Assembly: GCA_005882045.1 (NCBI GenBank)
Contig: VBHO01000152.1
Coordinates: 1-45,297, forward strand
Direction of reading: 5' to 3'
Length of the DNA stretch: 45,297 bases
Source: Chloroflexota bacterium
Lineage (GTDB): Bacteria > Chloroflexota > Dormibacteria > CF-121
Under the pieces are notes generated by a model. That model was not told the origin of the DNA. It saw only the letters and a list, made by a program, of their open reading frames with translations, and ran no database searches. Positions 1-7,428 of the stretch are shown here, one piece after another. The position numbers were made by a program, and so were the translations under genes. Numbering within the stretch: position 1 is the first letter of the stretch; each line of letters opens with the position of its first letter.

Positions 1-2
1 CG

Positions 3-393
3 AGCCTCGTCGGCGTCACGATCCAGGGCCAGCCTGGTTTTGTGCTCAAGGCTCGACTCAAGCGCGTGACGACATCAGCAACGCCGCAGGTGCGCCTGCT
101 GCCCGCTTTCGATGCATATCTGCTCGGTTATCGACGGCGCGACCTGGCTGTGCCGCCGTCGCTACAGCGTCGATTACAGCGTGGCGGCGGTTGGCTGCAC
201 CCCGCGGTCGTGGTCAATGGCCGCGCGGTCGCGGCCTGGAGCCTGCGTAAGCGGCAGCCGAGGCCAGGTTCAGGTGGAAGCGTTTGAAAGGATCCCTCGT
301 GCCGTTCGCGCGGGGATCGAGGCGGAAGTCGCTGACATCGGCCGGTTCCTTGACCTGCACCTGATGGCTCACTTTGATCGCCTGCTGATCTAA
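3..393 (+). pseudogene. Winged-helix DNA-binding domain protein, C-terminal part, frameshifted and cut by the window edge
   Basis: The 5' end lies outside the window. Frame 3 reads VRLLPAFDAYLLGYRRRD and then GGGWLHPAVVVNGRAVAAWSLR, which is the typical C-terminus of the winged-helix (HTH_42/AlkZ-like) family. Those proteins are usually near 350-400 aa and some unhook DNA crosslinks. After WSLR the frame runs into an early TGA at 285-287. Frame 1 continues the same protein (GQVQVEAFERIPRAVRAGIEAEVADIGRFL) to TAA at 391-393. One extra base near 258 (cgtaagcgg) accounts for the break. Either the gene is disrupted or the base is a sequencing error. The family call rests on remembered sequence pattern. 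It is 39 bp upstream of the RND permease on the same strand. Confidence 0.72.
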
Positions 394-432
394 ACTTGGT
401 GGCCCCGGCGTACCCCAGCAGAGGAGGGCAGC

Positions 433-3400
433 TTGAGACGCAGCATCGCCTGGTGCCTAGGCAACCGGCCGGTCGTCATTCTTTTCGGCGTTCTCTTCAT
501 GGCCGCTGGGATCGTCAGCATCTTCCGGCTCAACCAGGAGCTGCTTCCCTCCGTCGACTTTCCCAGCGTTTACGTCGTCACCAGCGACCCGGGCGCCAAC
601 CCGGCTGTCGCCGACCGAGACATCAGCGTTCCACTGTCGAGCGCGTTGAATGGGTTGCCGCATGCACTGCACGTCTTCGCGTCGTCAAGCCAGAACTTTT
701 CCGAGGTGGTGGTCCAGTTCACAGTCGATTCCAGCACCAAGGATGATCTCGACGCCGTCAACCAGCGCCTCGCCCAGGTTCAACTCGCGGCGGGCGCCGG
801 CAAGCCGTTGGCGCAGACATTCTCGTTCAGCGCCGCGCCCAGCATCATCTATTCGCTGGCCGCGGCCGACGGCAACCTGAGCCGAGCTACCCACGAGGCG
901 CAAACGGTGATCGCGCCCGCGCTCCAGGGGGCTACGGGCGCCGCACAGGTCAAGGTCGTGGGGGGCGAGCAAAACGCTATCACCATCACGCTCGACCCGG
1001 CAAAACTGGCCGCCCACGGACTGGCGCCGTTCCAGGTAGCGCAAGCACTGCAGGCCGACCAGGTCGACGTGCCCGCGGGCGAGTCGCTCAACGGCAACCT
1101 CGTCGTTCCTGTCGAAGTCGTGAGCACCGTGCACAACGCGGCTGATCTCCGCGCGGTGCCCGTGGGTACCGGGTCGCAGCTTTCCAGGTCCGCGCCGCCG
1201 TCGATCGTGACACTGGGAGACGTCGCCTCCGTGCAGGAGGCCCCGGCGCCGGTGAACGGCATTACGCGAACGGACGGGCTGCCCTCGCTCAGCATCCAGG
1301 TGATTCGCGACCCGAGCGGCAACGCCATCAGCCTGTCGAACGATATCCGTTCGAGGGTCGCCGCCCTGCGCCTCGACCCGAGTGACCGGCTGTCGCTGAT
1401 CGAGGACAGCGCCACCGGGATCCGGGCGTCCCTCAACGATCTACTGCTCGAAGGTCTACTGGGCGCGCTGTTCGCGATCCTCGCGATCTTCTTCTTCCTG
1501 CGCAGCCTCCGAGCGACGCTGGTTACCGCCGTTTCGCTGCCGACCAGCGTTCTGGTGGCCCTGCTCGGGACGGCCGTCGGCGGCTTCTCGCTCAATATCC
1601 TGACCCTGGCGGGCCTGACCATTGCCGTCGGCCGGATCATCGACGACGCGATCGTGGTGCTGGAGAACAGCTACCGGCATCTCCAAAAAGGCGAACCGCC
1701 CCGGCTGGCCGCGCTCAACGGCGCCAGCGAAGTCTCGAAAGCCGTGATCTCGAGCACCCTGACCACGGTCGCCGTCTTTCTGCCGATCGCGCTGGTGGGC
1801 GGCATCATCAGCAAGTTCTTTCTCCCGTTCTCGATCACGGTGACCATCTCGCTGCTCGCCTCTCTGCTTGTGGCGCTCACCCTGATCCCGGTGCTGGTCA
1901 GCTTCTTCCTGCAGCGGCGCGCCGCCCTCGCGGAGGGCAGGCGCGACTGGTCCCACCGGGTCTACGAGCCACTGCTGGGGTGGGCTCTCTCCTCCAGGCT
2001 GACGAAAACCATCGTGGTGGTCGCCGCGACCCTGCTCTTTGCGCTGGCCGTCGGACTGGTGGCTTCGCCGCTCGTGGCAAAGAACTTTTTCGACTTCGGG
2101 AGCACGGAGCAGTTGCAGGGTACGGTCAGTCTGCCGCCAGGAACGAGCAGCGACCAGACCATTGAACAGTTGAAGACGTTCGAGGACGCGGCCATGGCCG
2201 ACCCCGATGTGAAGCTTGTGCAGGTTACAGTCGCGAGCAGCGATTACGGTGGCTATACCGCAGGCTTCTCGACGAACCACGCACGACTGCTGCTGCTGAC
2301 CAGGGATAAGCGCCGATCGAGCGCGGTCGTCAACCGCCTCCAGCAGCGGCTCAACGTGCTCTACGGGATCGGCAACGCCCAACTGGCGATCGCGTCGTTC
2401 GGCCCAAGCTCGAACCGCTTCGAGGCACGGGCTAGCGGGCAGGATGAGCAGGCCCTCCGTGACGCATCCGATCTGATCGTGGCCAAGCTGCAGCAGGACT
2501 CGGAGCTGAGCGACATTCAGTCCGATCTGGCGGCGGCCAAGCCACAGCTCACGGTCGACGTCGATCCGGCGAAGGCGTCGGCCCGCGGGCTCAGCCCGCG
2601 GGTGGTGGCGCAGCTGGTCTCGCAGGCGCTGTCGGCCGTGCCGCTGGGCAACCTCGGTGGGAACGGGCCGCCGGTTAGTCTGCGGCTGGATCCGGCTTCG
2701 GTGACGGTCGATCGGCTGGGCGCCCTGCCGGTCGGACCAGGGGCGGCACTGAAAGACGTCGCCACCATCACGAACCAGGTGGCGCCCGACTCCATCAACC
2801 GGCGCGATGGAACCCGGCTGGTCGCGGTCAGCGCCGTCATCAACGGCGCGGATACCAACGGCATCTCGCAGCGCGCGACCGCGTCGGTGCAGTCGGTGCC
2901 ATTGCCGGCTGGGGTCAAGCTCGACACCGGAGGGACGAGCGAGGACATCAACCAGTCGTTCCAGTCGATGTTCCTGGCGATCGGCATCGCGGTCGCCATC
3001 GTCTTCATCATCCTGGTGATCTTCTTCCGATCGGTCGTCACGCCCTTCGTGATCCTGGTCAGCATGCCGCTCGCCCTGATCGGTGGCATCGCCGCCCTGC
3101 TCGTCACCCACAGCGCGCTCGGCCTGCCGGCCCTGCTCGGCGTGCTGATGGTGTTCGGCATCGTCGTCAGCAACGCGATCCTGTTGATCGATTTCGCCGA
3201 ACGCGCGCGGGAGACGCAGCCGACGCACGATGCGTTACTGCTGGCGGGAGCGACCCGGTTGCGGCCGATCCTGATGACGGCCGTCGCCACCGTGGTGGCC
3301 TTGCTCCCGGTGGCAGTCGGCCTCAGCACGAGCGGCGGTGGCGGACTGATCTCGCAGTCGCTGGCGGTCGTGGTCGTGGGGGGCCTGATCACCTCCACCG

Positions 3401-3519
3401 TCTTTACGCTGGTCGTGGTGCCGGTGGTGTACAGCCTGATTGCTCGGCGCGGACGCGTCGGAGCGGTCGCCGCCATCCGTGACCTCGATGTTGAGGCCCC
3501 GCGCGGTAAAGCCGTCTAG
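433..3519 (+). CDS. RND superfamily efflux permease (AcrB/SwrC-like)
   Basis: A 1028-aa inner-membrane proton-driven exporter, full length for the HAE-type RND family. TTG start at 433, preceded by GAGGAGGG at 421-428. The order is classical: TM1 near residues 12-32, a first large extracytoplasmic loop, TM2-6 from about 335, TM7 near 530, a second loop, and TM8-12 from about 850. TM4 carries the proton-relay pair Asp404-Asp405 in GRIIDDAIVVLEN. In TM10 the position of the AcrB relay lysine is Ser913 (VSNAILLIDFAERA), as I recall for several Gram-positive-type RND proteins. No adaptor (HlyD) or outer-membrane channel gene is adjacent, which suits a single-membrane or solo exporter. Substrate unknown. 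Its TAG stop shares the four bases CTAG with the stop of the convergent regulator gene. Confidence 0.93.
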   Translation: MRRSIAWCLGNRPVVILFGVLFMAAGIVSIFRLNQELLPSVDFPSVYVVTSDPGANPAVADRDISVPLSSALNGLPHALHVFASSSQNFSEVVVQFTVDSSTKDDLDAVNQRLAQVQLAAGAGKPLAQTFSFSAAPSIIYSLAAADGNLSRATHEAQTVIAPALQGATGAAQVKVVGGEQNAITITLDPAKLAAHGLAPFQVAQALQADQVDVPAGESLNGNLVVPVEVVSTVHNAADLRAVPVGTGSQLSRSAPPSIVTLGDVASVQEAPAPVNGITRTDGLPSLSIQVIRDPSGNAISLSNDIRSRVAALRLDPSDRLSLIEDSATGIRASLNDLLLEGLLGALFAILAIFFFLRSLRATLVTAVSLPTSVLVALLGTAVGGFSLNILTLAGLTIAVGRIIDDAIVVLENSYRHLQKGEPPRLAALNGASEVSKAVISSTLTTVAVFLPIALVGGIISKFFLPFSITVTISLLASLLVALTLIPVLVSFFLQRRAALAEGRRDWSHRVYEPLLGWALSSRLTKTIVVVAATLLFALAVGLVASPLVAKNFFDFGSTEQLQGTVSLPPGTSSDQTIEQLKTFEDAAMADPDVKLVQVTVASSDYGGYTAGFSTNHARLLLLTRDKRRSSAVVNRLQQRLNVLYGIGNAQLAIASFGPSSNRFEARASGQDEQALRDASDLIVAKLQQDSELSDIQSDLAAAKPQLTVDVDPAKASARGLSPRVVAQLVSQALSAVPLGNLGGNGPPVSLRLDPASVTVDRLGALPVGPGAALKDVATITNQVAPDSINRRDGTRLVAVSAVINGADTNGISQRATASVQSVPLPAGVKLDTGGTSEDINQSFQSMFLAIGIAVAIVFIILVIFFRSVVTPFVILVSMPLALIGGIAALLVTHSALGLPALLGVLMVFGIVVSNAILLIDFAERARETQPTHDALLLAGATRLRPILMTAVATVVALLPVAVGLSTSGGGGLISQSLAVVVVGGLITSTVFTLVVVPVVYSLIARRGRVGAVAAIRDLDVEAPRGKAV

Positions 3520-4178
3520 CTGTCGGCCTCGATCAGACCTTTTCGAATCGCGTACTTCACCAGCTCGGTGCGGTCGTGCATACGCAGCTTCTTCATGATG
3601 TGATCGCGGTGTGTCTGGACGGTCTTGATGCTCAGGAAGAGCGTGTCGGCGATCTGCCGATTCGTCTTGCCTTCGGCGACTAATCGCAGGACCTCGCGCT
3701 CGCGATCGCTGAGCGGCTCGAAGGTTTCCCGTTCTGGCGCGCGCTGCAAGTAGTCCGAGACCAGCAAGCGCGCCACGGAGGGATACAGATATGGCTCGCC
3801 CTGGCTGGCTGCCTCGATGGCGGCGATCAGGTCCGAGGCCGCTGCTTTCTTGAGGACGTAACCTACGGCGCCCGCTTTCAGGGTTTGGAAGAAATATTCT
3901 TCGTTGTCGTGCGCGGTAAGTATCAGCACCTGGGTCTGCGGGCACAGGCGACGAATTTCGCGCGTGACCTCGATACCCGACATGTTCGGCATCGCCACGT
4001 CGACCACCGCCACGTCGGGACAGTTGGCTCGTGCCAATCGGATCGCCTCGCGGCCCTCGGTGGCTTCGGCAATCACCTGGATGTCACTCTGTCCATCGAT
4101 CACGGCGCGGATGCCGGCGCGCACGAGGTTGTGATCCTCGACCAGCATCACCTTGATCGTCTTGCGCTCAACCGGCAT
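3516..4178 (-). CDS. NarL/FixJ-family response regulator
   Basis: A 220-aa DNA-binding regulator. The receiver domain (about 8-125) has acidic residues Glu14/Asp15, phospho-acceptor Asp60 (VAVVDVAMPN), a Thr in LILTAHD and a Lys in YVLKKAA. The LuxR-type helix-turn-helix (about 155-215) reads LSDREREVLRLVAEGKTNRQIADTLFLSIKTVQTH. The ORF track starts 123 bp upstream, but that extension is arginine-rich read-through of the kinase gene. The ATG at 4178 begins MPVERKTIKVMLVEDH, which fits the family. It overlaps the kinase gene by 11 bp, indicating a coupled two-component operon. The divergence point is shared with no target operon, and the neighbouring RND pump is a possible but unproven target. 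Confidence 0.93.
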   Translation of the reverse strand: MPVERKTIKVMLVEDHNLVRAGIRAVIDGQSDIQVIAEATEGREAIRLARANCPDVAVVDVAMPNMSGIEVTREIRRLCPQTQVLILTAHDNEEYFFQTLKAGAVGYVLKKAAASDLIAAIEAASQGEPYLYPSVARLLVSDYLQRAPERETFEPLSDREREVLRLVAEGKTNRQIADTLFLSIKTVQTHRDHIMKKLRMHDRTELVKYAIRKGLIEADS

Positions 4179-5190
4179 GGTTGTCCTCCAGCGGCAGTTT
4201 GGCGATGACCTCGGTGCCTTTGAGCGGCGCCGAGTGGATTTCGAGCGTCCCGCGCAGCAGCGTAGCGCGCTCGCGCATCCCGAAGATCCCGAGCCCCGCA
4301 CGTCCCGGTTCTTCTCGCTCCGGGATGCTACCGGGATCGAAACCGACGCCGTCGTCGCGGACTCGCAGCCGGACGTGGCCGTCGAGGCAGCGCAGGTCGA
4401 TGTTGACGTGTGAGGCCTTCGCGTACTTGTTGGCGTTGGTCAGGGCTTCCTGGGCGATGCGGTACAGGGCCGTCTCGATCGGGGCCGGCAGGCGGTCGCG
4501 TAGCCCGTCGACCTGGAGCGCGACCAGGGCACCCGAGGGCTGCTTGGCCAGCGTCCGCAGCGCAGGGACCAGGCCGAGGTCGTCGAGCACCGAGGGACGC
4601 AGGTCCTGGGACATGCGGTGCACTTCCTCGAGCGTTTCCTCGAGCGTGTGCTTGACGGCCTCGAGTTGCTGGCGCGCCTTAACGTCGCCGGTCCGTTCCA
4701 GCAGTAAGTCAAGACTGATGATCTCGTGGGTCAGCGCCTGGCCGGTCTGATCGTGGAGCTCGCGCGCGACGCGTTGCCGTTCTCGCTCCTGTGCCTGCAG
4801 GACTCGTTGCGCGCTCACGTGGCGCTCGTGCTCGAGCCGGTCGAGCATCGAGTTGAAAACCGTCGCGATGCGTCGTAGATCCGGGTCGGAGAAGTTGGCG
4901 TGGACTCTTGGTTCATCGACCCCGGGCTGCACCGAACTCATGGTGGTCTCGAGTTCACGCATCGGCTTGAACGCGAGTCTCAAGATCAGAAAATTGGCCA
5001 CCAGGATAGCGACCAACCCGATCGCCAGCAGTCCGACCAAGAAGGGCAGTCGGGTGCGACCGGAGAAATTCAAGGTGATCAGCGGGCCGGTGATCGCACC
5101 GGCAGCGATGATGGCGCTGTTGGCCACCACCACCTTCTGAAATGTGGTGAGGTTCCGGTGCCACCACCGAGGGTCCAAAGAGGGTCTCAC
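4168..5190 (-). CDS. Sensor histidine kinase, NarX/DesK type (HisKA_3)
   Basis: A 340-aa membrane kinase partnered with the response regulator it overlaps. Two hydrophobic segments (about 20-40 and 48-72) flank a very short loop, so it has almost no extracytoplasmic sensor domain. A HAMP-like linker (about 72-125) follows. The dimerisation box is RVARELHDQTGQAL with phospho-acceptor His146, of the HisKA_3 type. The HATPase region shows RIAQEALTNANKYAKA, RVRDDGVGFDPG and GLGIFGMRERA. The start is GTG at 5190 with GAGGT almost touching it, so the exact start is uncertain. The missing sensor loop suggests it senses membrane state or an intramembrane signal. Promoter not identified. Confidence 0.92.
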   Translation of the reverse strand: MRPSLDPRWWHRNLTTFQKVVVANSAIIAAGAITGPLITLNFSGRTRLPFLVGLLAIGLVAILVANFLILRLAFKPMRELETTMSSVQPGVDEPRVHANFSDPDLRRIATVFNSMLDRLEHERHVSAQRVLQAQERERQRVARELHDQTGQALTHEIISLDLLLERTGDVKARQQLEAVKHTLEETLEEVHRMSQDLRPSVLDDLGLVPALRTLAKQPSGALVALQVDGLRDRLPAPIETALYRIAQEALTNANKYAKASHVNIDLRCLDGHVRLRVRDDGVGFDPGSIPEREEPGRAGLGIFGMRERATLLRGTLEIHSAPLKGTEVIAKLPLEDNHAG

Positions 5191-5224
5191 ACCTCATTCT
5201 AGGCACGCTTCTGAGGCAGGTTTT

Positions 5225-5368
5225 GAGGCGGCCTGCCAATCGGTTTGGAGCCATTACGCATTCAGGTCTTCGCCTGATGCGCAGCACGTTAGCCGGCGCC
5301 CAGACTGGGTACAGACATAGCCCCTCCCCTCTTTTAGCGGGCCGCTCCCCCAGCGGCCCGCATTTTTT
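5225..5368 (+). ncRNA. Candidate small RNA or orphan leader ending in an intrinsic terminator
   Basis: The gap between the divergent kinase gene and DUF3090 contains two hairpins followed by a T-run on the + strand. The first is at 5257-5281 (CGCATTCAGG, loop tcttcg, CCTGATGCG with one bulged T). The second is the terminator listed separately. Between them is a C-rich single-stranded stretch (CCCCTCCCC), and the terminator loop is CCCCC. C-rich loops recall the actinobacterial 6C RNA, but I cannot run the covariance model. No promoter was located with confidence, so the 5' end is a guess. It could also be an attenuating leader of the DUF3090 gene. Confidence 0.33.
5337..5368 (+). terminator. 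Strong intrinsic terminator
   Basis: A perfect 10-bp stem GCGGGCCGCT / AGCGGCCCGC encloses a CCCCC loop and is followed by A and six T residues (5363-5368). The T-run is only on the + strand side. No annotated + strand gene ends here, since the kinase gene to the left is on the - strand. An unannotated + strand transcript must therefore stop at this point. Confidence 0.8.
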
Positions 5369-5412
5369 ATCCGGTCGCCCGGCACTCAAACGGGGTACGG
5401 GACAATAGAGCG

Positions 5413-5904
5413 ATGGCGTCGGAAAGTTTTGACTTCGACGAAGTGACCCGAGTGACCACCGGGGCCCTCGGTGAGCCGGGCAAGCGCGCCTTCTACCTCC
5501 AGGTGCGCACCGCGGCCGAGCTGGTCAGCCTCGCCATCGAGAAGGATCAGCTGCGGGCGCTGACCGAACGCTTGCAGGAAGTCTTCTCCCGGGTGCCGGT
5601 CCCGCCCGCGGGCAAGTTGCCGGACATGGCCCTCGAAGAACCGATCGCGCCCATCTGGCGGGTCGGCTTCATGACCCTCACCTACAGCCAGGATGAGAAG
5701 GCGTTCGAAGTCTCGCTGGTGGAGCTCGTCGACGAAGGTGATCAGCCGGCGACGGGTCACTTCCAGGCGAGCCTCGCCCAAATGCAAGCGCTCGCCGCTC
5801 ACGCCGCCGTCCTGATCAGCGCCGGCCGCCCGCCGTGCCCGATGTGCGGCGGACCCATCGATCACGATGGCGGCGTCTGTCCGCGGCTCAACGGACATCA
5901 CTAG
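5413..5904 (+). CDS. DUF3090 family protein with C-terminal zinc ribbon
   Basis: A 163-aa protein of the DUF3090 family, function unknown. The N-terminus SFDFDEVTRVTTGALGEPGKRAFYLQV and the EKDQLRALTERL segment are typical. The C-terminus carries CPMCGGPIDHDGGVCPRLNGHH, with three Cys plus His residues likely to bind zinc. In actinobacteria this family sits beside the SCO1664 family, and that pairing is kept here (next gene 2 bp downstream). ATG at 5413. No Shine-Dalgarno is obvious, and a weak -10-like GACAAT at 5401-5406 ends only 6 nt before the ATG, so a leaderless transcript is possible. The known neighbour context in actinobacteria includes mycothiol ligase genes, none of which appear here. 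Confidence 0.9.
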   Translation: MASESFDFDEVTRVTTGALGEPGKRAFYLQVRTAAELVSLAIEKDQLRALTERLQEVFSRVPVPPAGKLPDMALEEPIAPIWRVGFMTLTYSQDEKAFEVSLVELVDEGDQPATGHFQASLAQMQALAAHAAVLISAGRPPCPMCGGPIDHDGGVCPRLNGHH

Positions 5905-5906
5905 TC

Positions 5907-6710
5907 ATGGCGCAAGCCACACCGTCTCTGGATGGCGACGCGCAGGAGCGGCTGCTGCGCGAGGGCCGCATCAAGGCACGCGGCCTGATGCCCGATTGCT
6001 CGAACTACACGTACCTCGCGCACGTTCGCGGCGCGGAAGGCGCGGAGACGCTCGGCGTCTATAAACCGGCGCAGGGTGAGACGCCGCTCGATGATTTCCC
6101 CGATGGCACGCTGGGTAAGCGGGAGGTGGCCGCCTACCTGGTGAGCGCCGCGCTCGATTGGCAGGTCGTGCCTCTCACGGTCTATCGGACGCAGGGTCCG
6201 CTGGGACCTGGGTCTCTACAGCAGTTTATCGTCGCCGACATCAGCGAGCATTACTTCACGCTGATGCCCGAGCGCGCGGCCGACTTTCGAACGATGGCGG
6301 CCTTCGACGTCATCGTCAACAACGCCGACCGTAAGAGCGGCCATTGCCTGCTCGACGGCGACGGTCACATCTGGGGCGTCGACAACGGCCTGACGTTCCA
6401 CCCCCTCCCAAAGCTGCGAACCGTCATCTGGGAGTTCGCCGGCGAGGAGGTTGCGGCAACGCTGCGCCGCGATGCGCAACGTCTCGCGGACGAGCTCGTC
6501 GCCGGCGAGGGGTGTGCGGCAACGCTGCGCCGCGATGCGCAACGGCTCGCGGACGAGCTCGTCGCCGGCGAGGGGTGGGTGAAGAGCCTGCTGCAGCTGA
6601 TCTCGGGGGCCGAGGTTCGCGCGCTCGCGCAGCGCGCGCGGCGCCTGGCCGATGAGGGACGCTACCCGGAGCCCAGCTCGCGCTGGGCTTACCCGTGGCC
6701 CCTGATTTGA
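5907..6710 (+). CDS. SCO1664-family (PI3/4-kinase-like) protein with internal duplication
   Basis: 267 aa from ATG 5907. The longer track ORF runs back into DUF3090 in another frame and is not used. GVYKPAQGETPLDDFPDGTLGKREVAAYLVS, DVIVNNADRKSGHCL and WGVDNGLTFH resemble the Lys, Asp/Asn and Asp-x-Gly positions of PI3/4-kinase-like folds in the SCO1664 family. The biochemical activity is not known to me. Between the last core motif and the C-terminal helix, 21 residues (AATLRRDAQRLADELVAGEG plus one) occur twice in tandem, encoded by a 63-bp direct repeat. The duplication adds a helix and keeps the frame. The 3' end overlaps the convergent ctaG gene by 22 bp. Confidence 0.88.
   Translation: MAQATPSLDGDAQERLLREGRIKARGLMPDCSNYTYLAHVRGAEGAETLGVYKPAQGETPLDDFPDGTLGKREVAAYLVSAALDWQVVPLTVYRTQGPLGPGSLQQFIVADISEHYFTLMPERAADFRTMAAFDVIVNNADRKSGHCLLDGDGHIWGVDNGLTFHPLPKLRTVIWEFAGEEVAATLRRDAQRLADELVAGEGCAATLRRDAQRLADELVAGEGWVKSLLQLISGAEVRALAQRARRLADEGRYPEPSSRWAYPWPLI
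6453..6578 (+). repeat. 63-bp tandem duplication inside the SCO1664-family gene
   Basis: Copies at 6453-6515 and 6516-6578 start GCGGCAACGCTGCGCCGC and differ at about two positions (aacgtctcg versus aacggctcg, and the last base pair of the unit). The length is a multiple of three, so the reading frame is preserved. Near-identity, including third-codon positions, points to a recent event. Confidence 0.95.
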
Positions 6711-7423
6711 GTTGGGGTCGGAACCGGTAGGCGGAGACGTCCGGCCTCGGCGGGCAGCTCGTCGTCGAGCCGCTCGAGCCAGGCGGGGGCCCCGGGTGGA
6801 AGATCGCCGCGCTGGGCCGCCCGGTCGTCACGATCCGGCGGCTCGGGCTGCGGGGTGAGCAGTCGCCAGAGGATCACGAAGGTGCCGGTGATGAGCGCGA
6901 ATTTCGCCGTGCCGAAGAGCAGCAGGCCGGCGACCTGCTGATCCTCGAGTGAGCCAAAAGCCTGATAGAAGACGTGATGCGATAGCGCCAGCGTCAGGCC
7001 CGGGATCGTGGGCGGTACCCCGGCGACCATCAAGCAGCCAATCTTCGCAATGGCGCTCAGACCATTGCGACTCACGATCGGCGACCAAAAGAGGAATCCG
7101 CCAAGGATGAAGATCGCCTGGGTCGCCTCGCGGAACGCCGCATTCTTCACCGCGAAGTCGACGACAGCCGGGTATTGCGACCCGAAGAGCACCAGGTTGA
7201 GAGCCGCGATGCCCGCGACCGGGTGCATCCAGGATCCAGCGCGGTCGGGCAGTAACGGACTCGCGCCATAGGCCAGCAGCGGGATGACCAGGGCCAGGAG
7301 CAGCATCTCCTCGAGCATGTGCAGGCTCAGTCGCTGGTCGGCCAGCCGGCTCAGGGGTGGCAAGAGGGCCGCAAGCGACAGCAGCGATCCGGCGTAAAGG
7401 GCCGCGCGTTGACGCCCCGCCAT
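6689..7423 (-). CDS. ctaG: CtaG-like cytochrome c oxidase assembly membrane protein
   Basis: A 244-aa polytopic protein of the Caa3_CtaG family, thought to help assemble the copper-containing heme-copper oxidase. Several hydrophobic segments are visible (about 9-25, 38-55, 68-85, 100-118, 128-150, 172-195). LSLHMLEEMLLLALVIPLLAYGAS is the family hallmark of TM2 (typically HMxQHMLL). FILGGFLFWSPI and LALSHHVFYQAFG follow. The charged C-terminus is disordered. ATG near 7423 (MAGRQRAALYAG). It is five bases downstream of the phospholipase-D-like gene, so probably one transcript. No oxidase subunit genes are in the window. Confidence 0.82.
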   Translation of the reverse strand: MAGRQRAALYAGSLLSLAALLPPLSRLADQRLSLHMLEEMLLLALVIPLLAYGASPLLPDRAGSWMHPVAGIAALNLVLFGSQYPAVVDFAVKNAAFREATQAIFILGGFLFWSPIVSRNGLSAIAKIGCLMVAGVPPTIPGLTLALSHHVFYQAFGSLEDQQVAGLLLFGTAKFALITGTFVILWRLLTPQPEPPDRDDRAAQRGDLPPGAPAWLERLDDELPAEAGRLRLPVPTPTQIRGHG

Positions 7424-7428
7424 GGTTC

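Noticed and set aside
1456-3228. 590-aa ORF on the - strand
   Set aside because: It is the shadow of the RND permease gene: low-complexity Arg/Asp/His/Gln-rich sequence with no family motifs.
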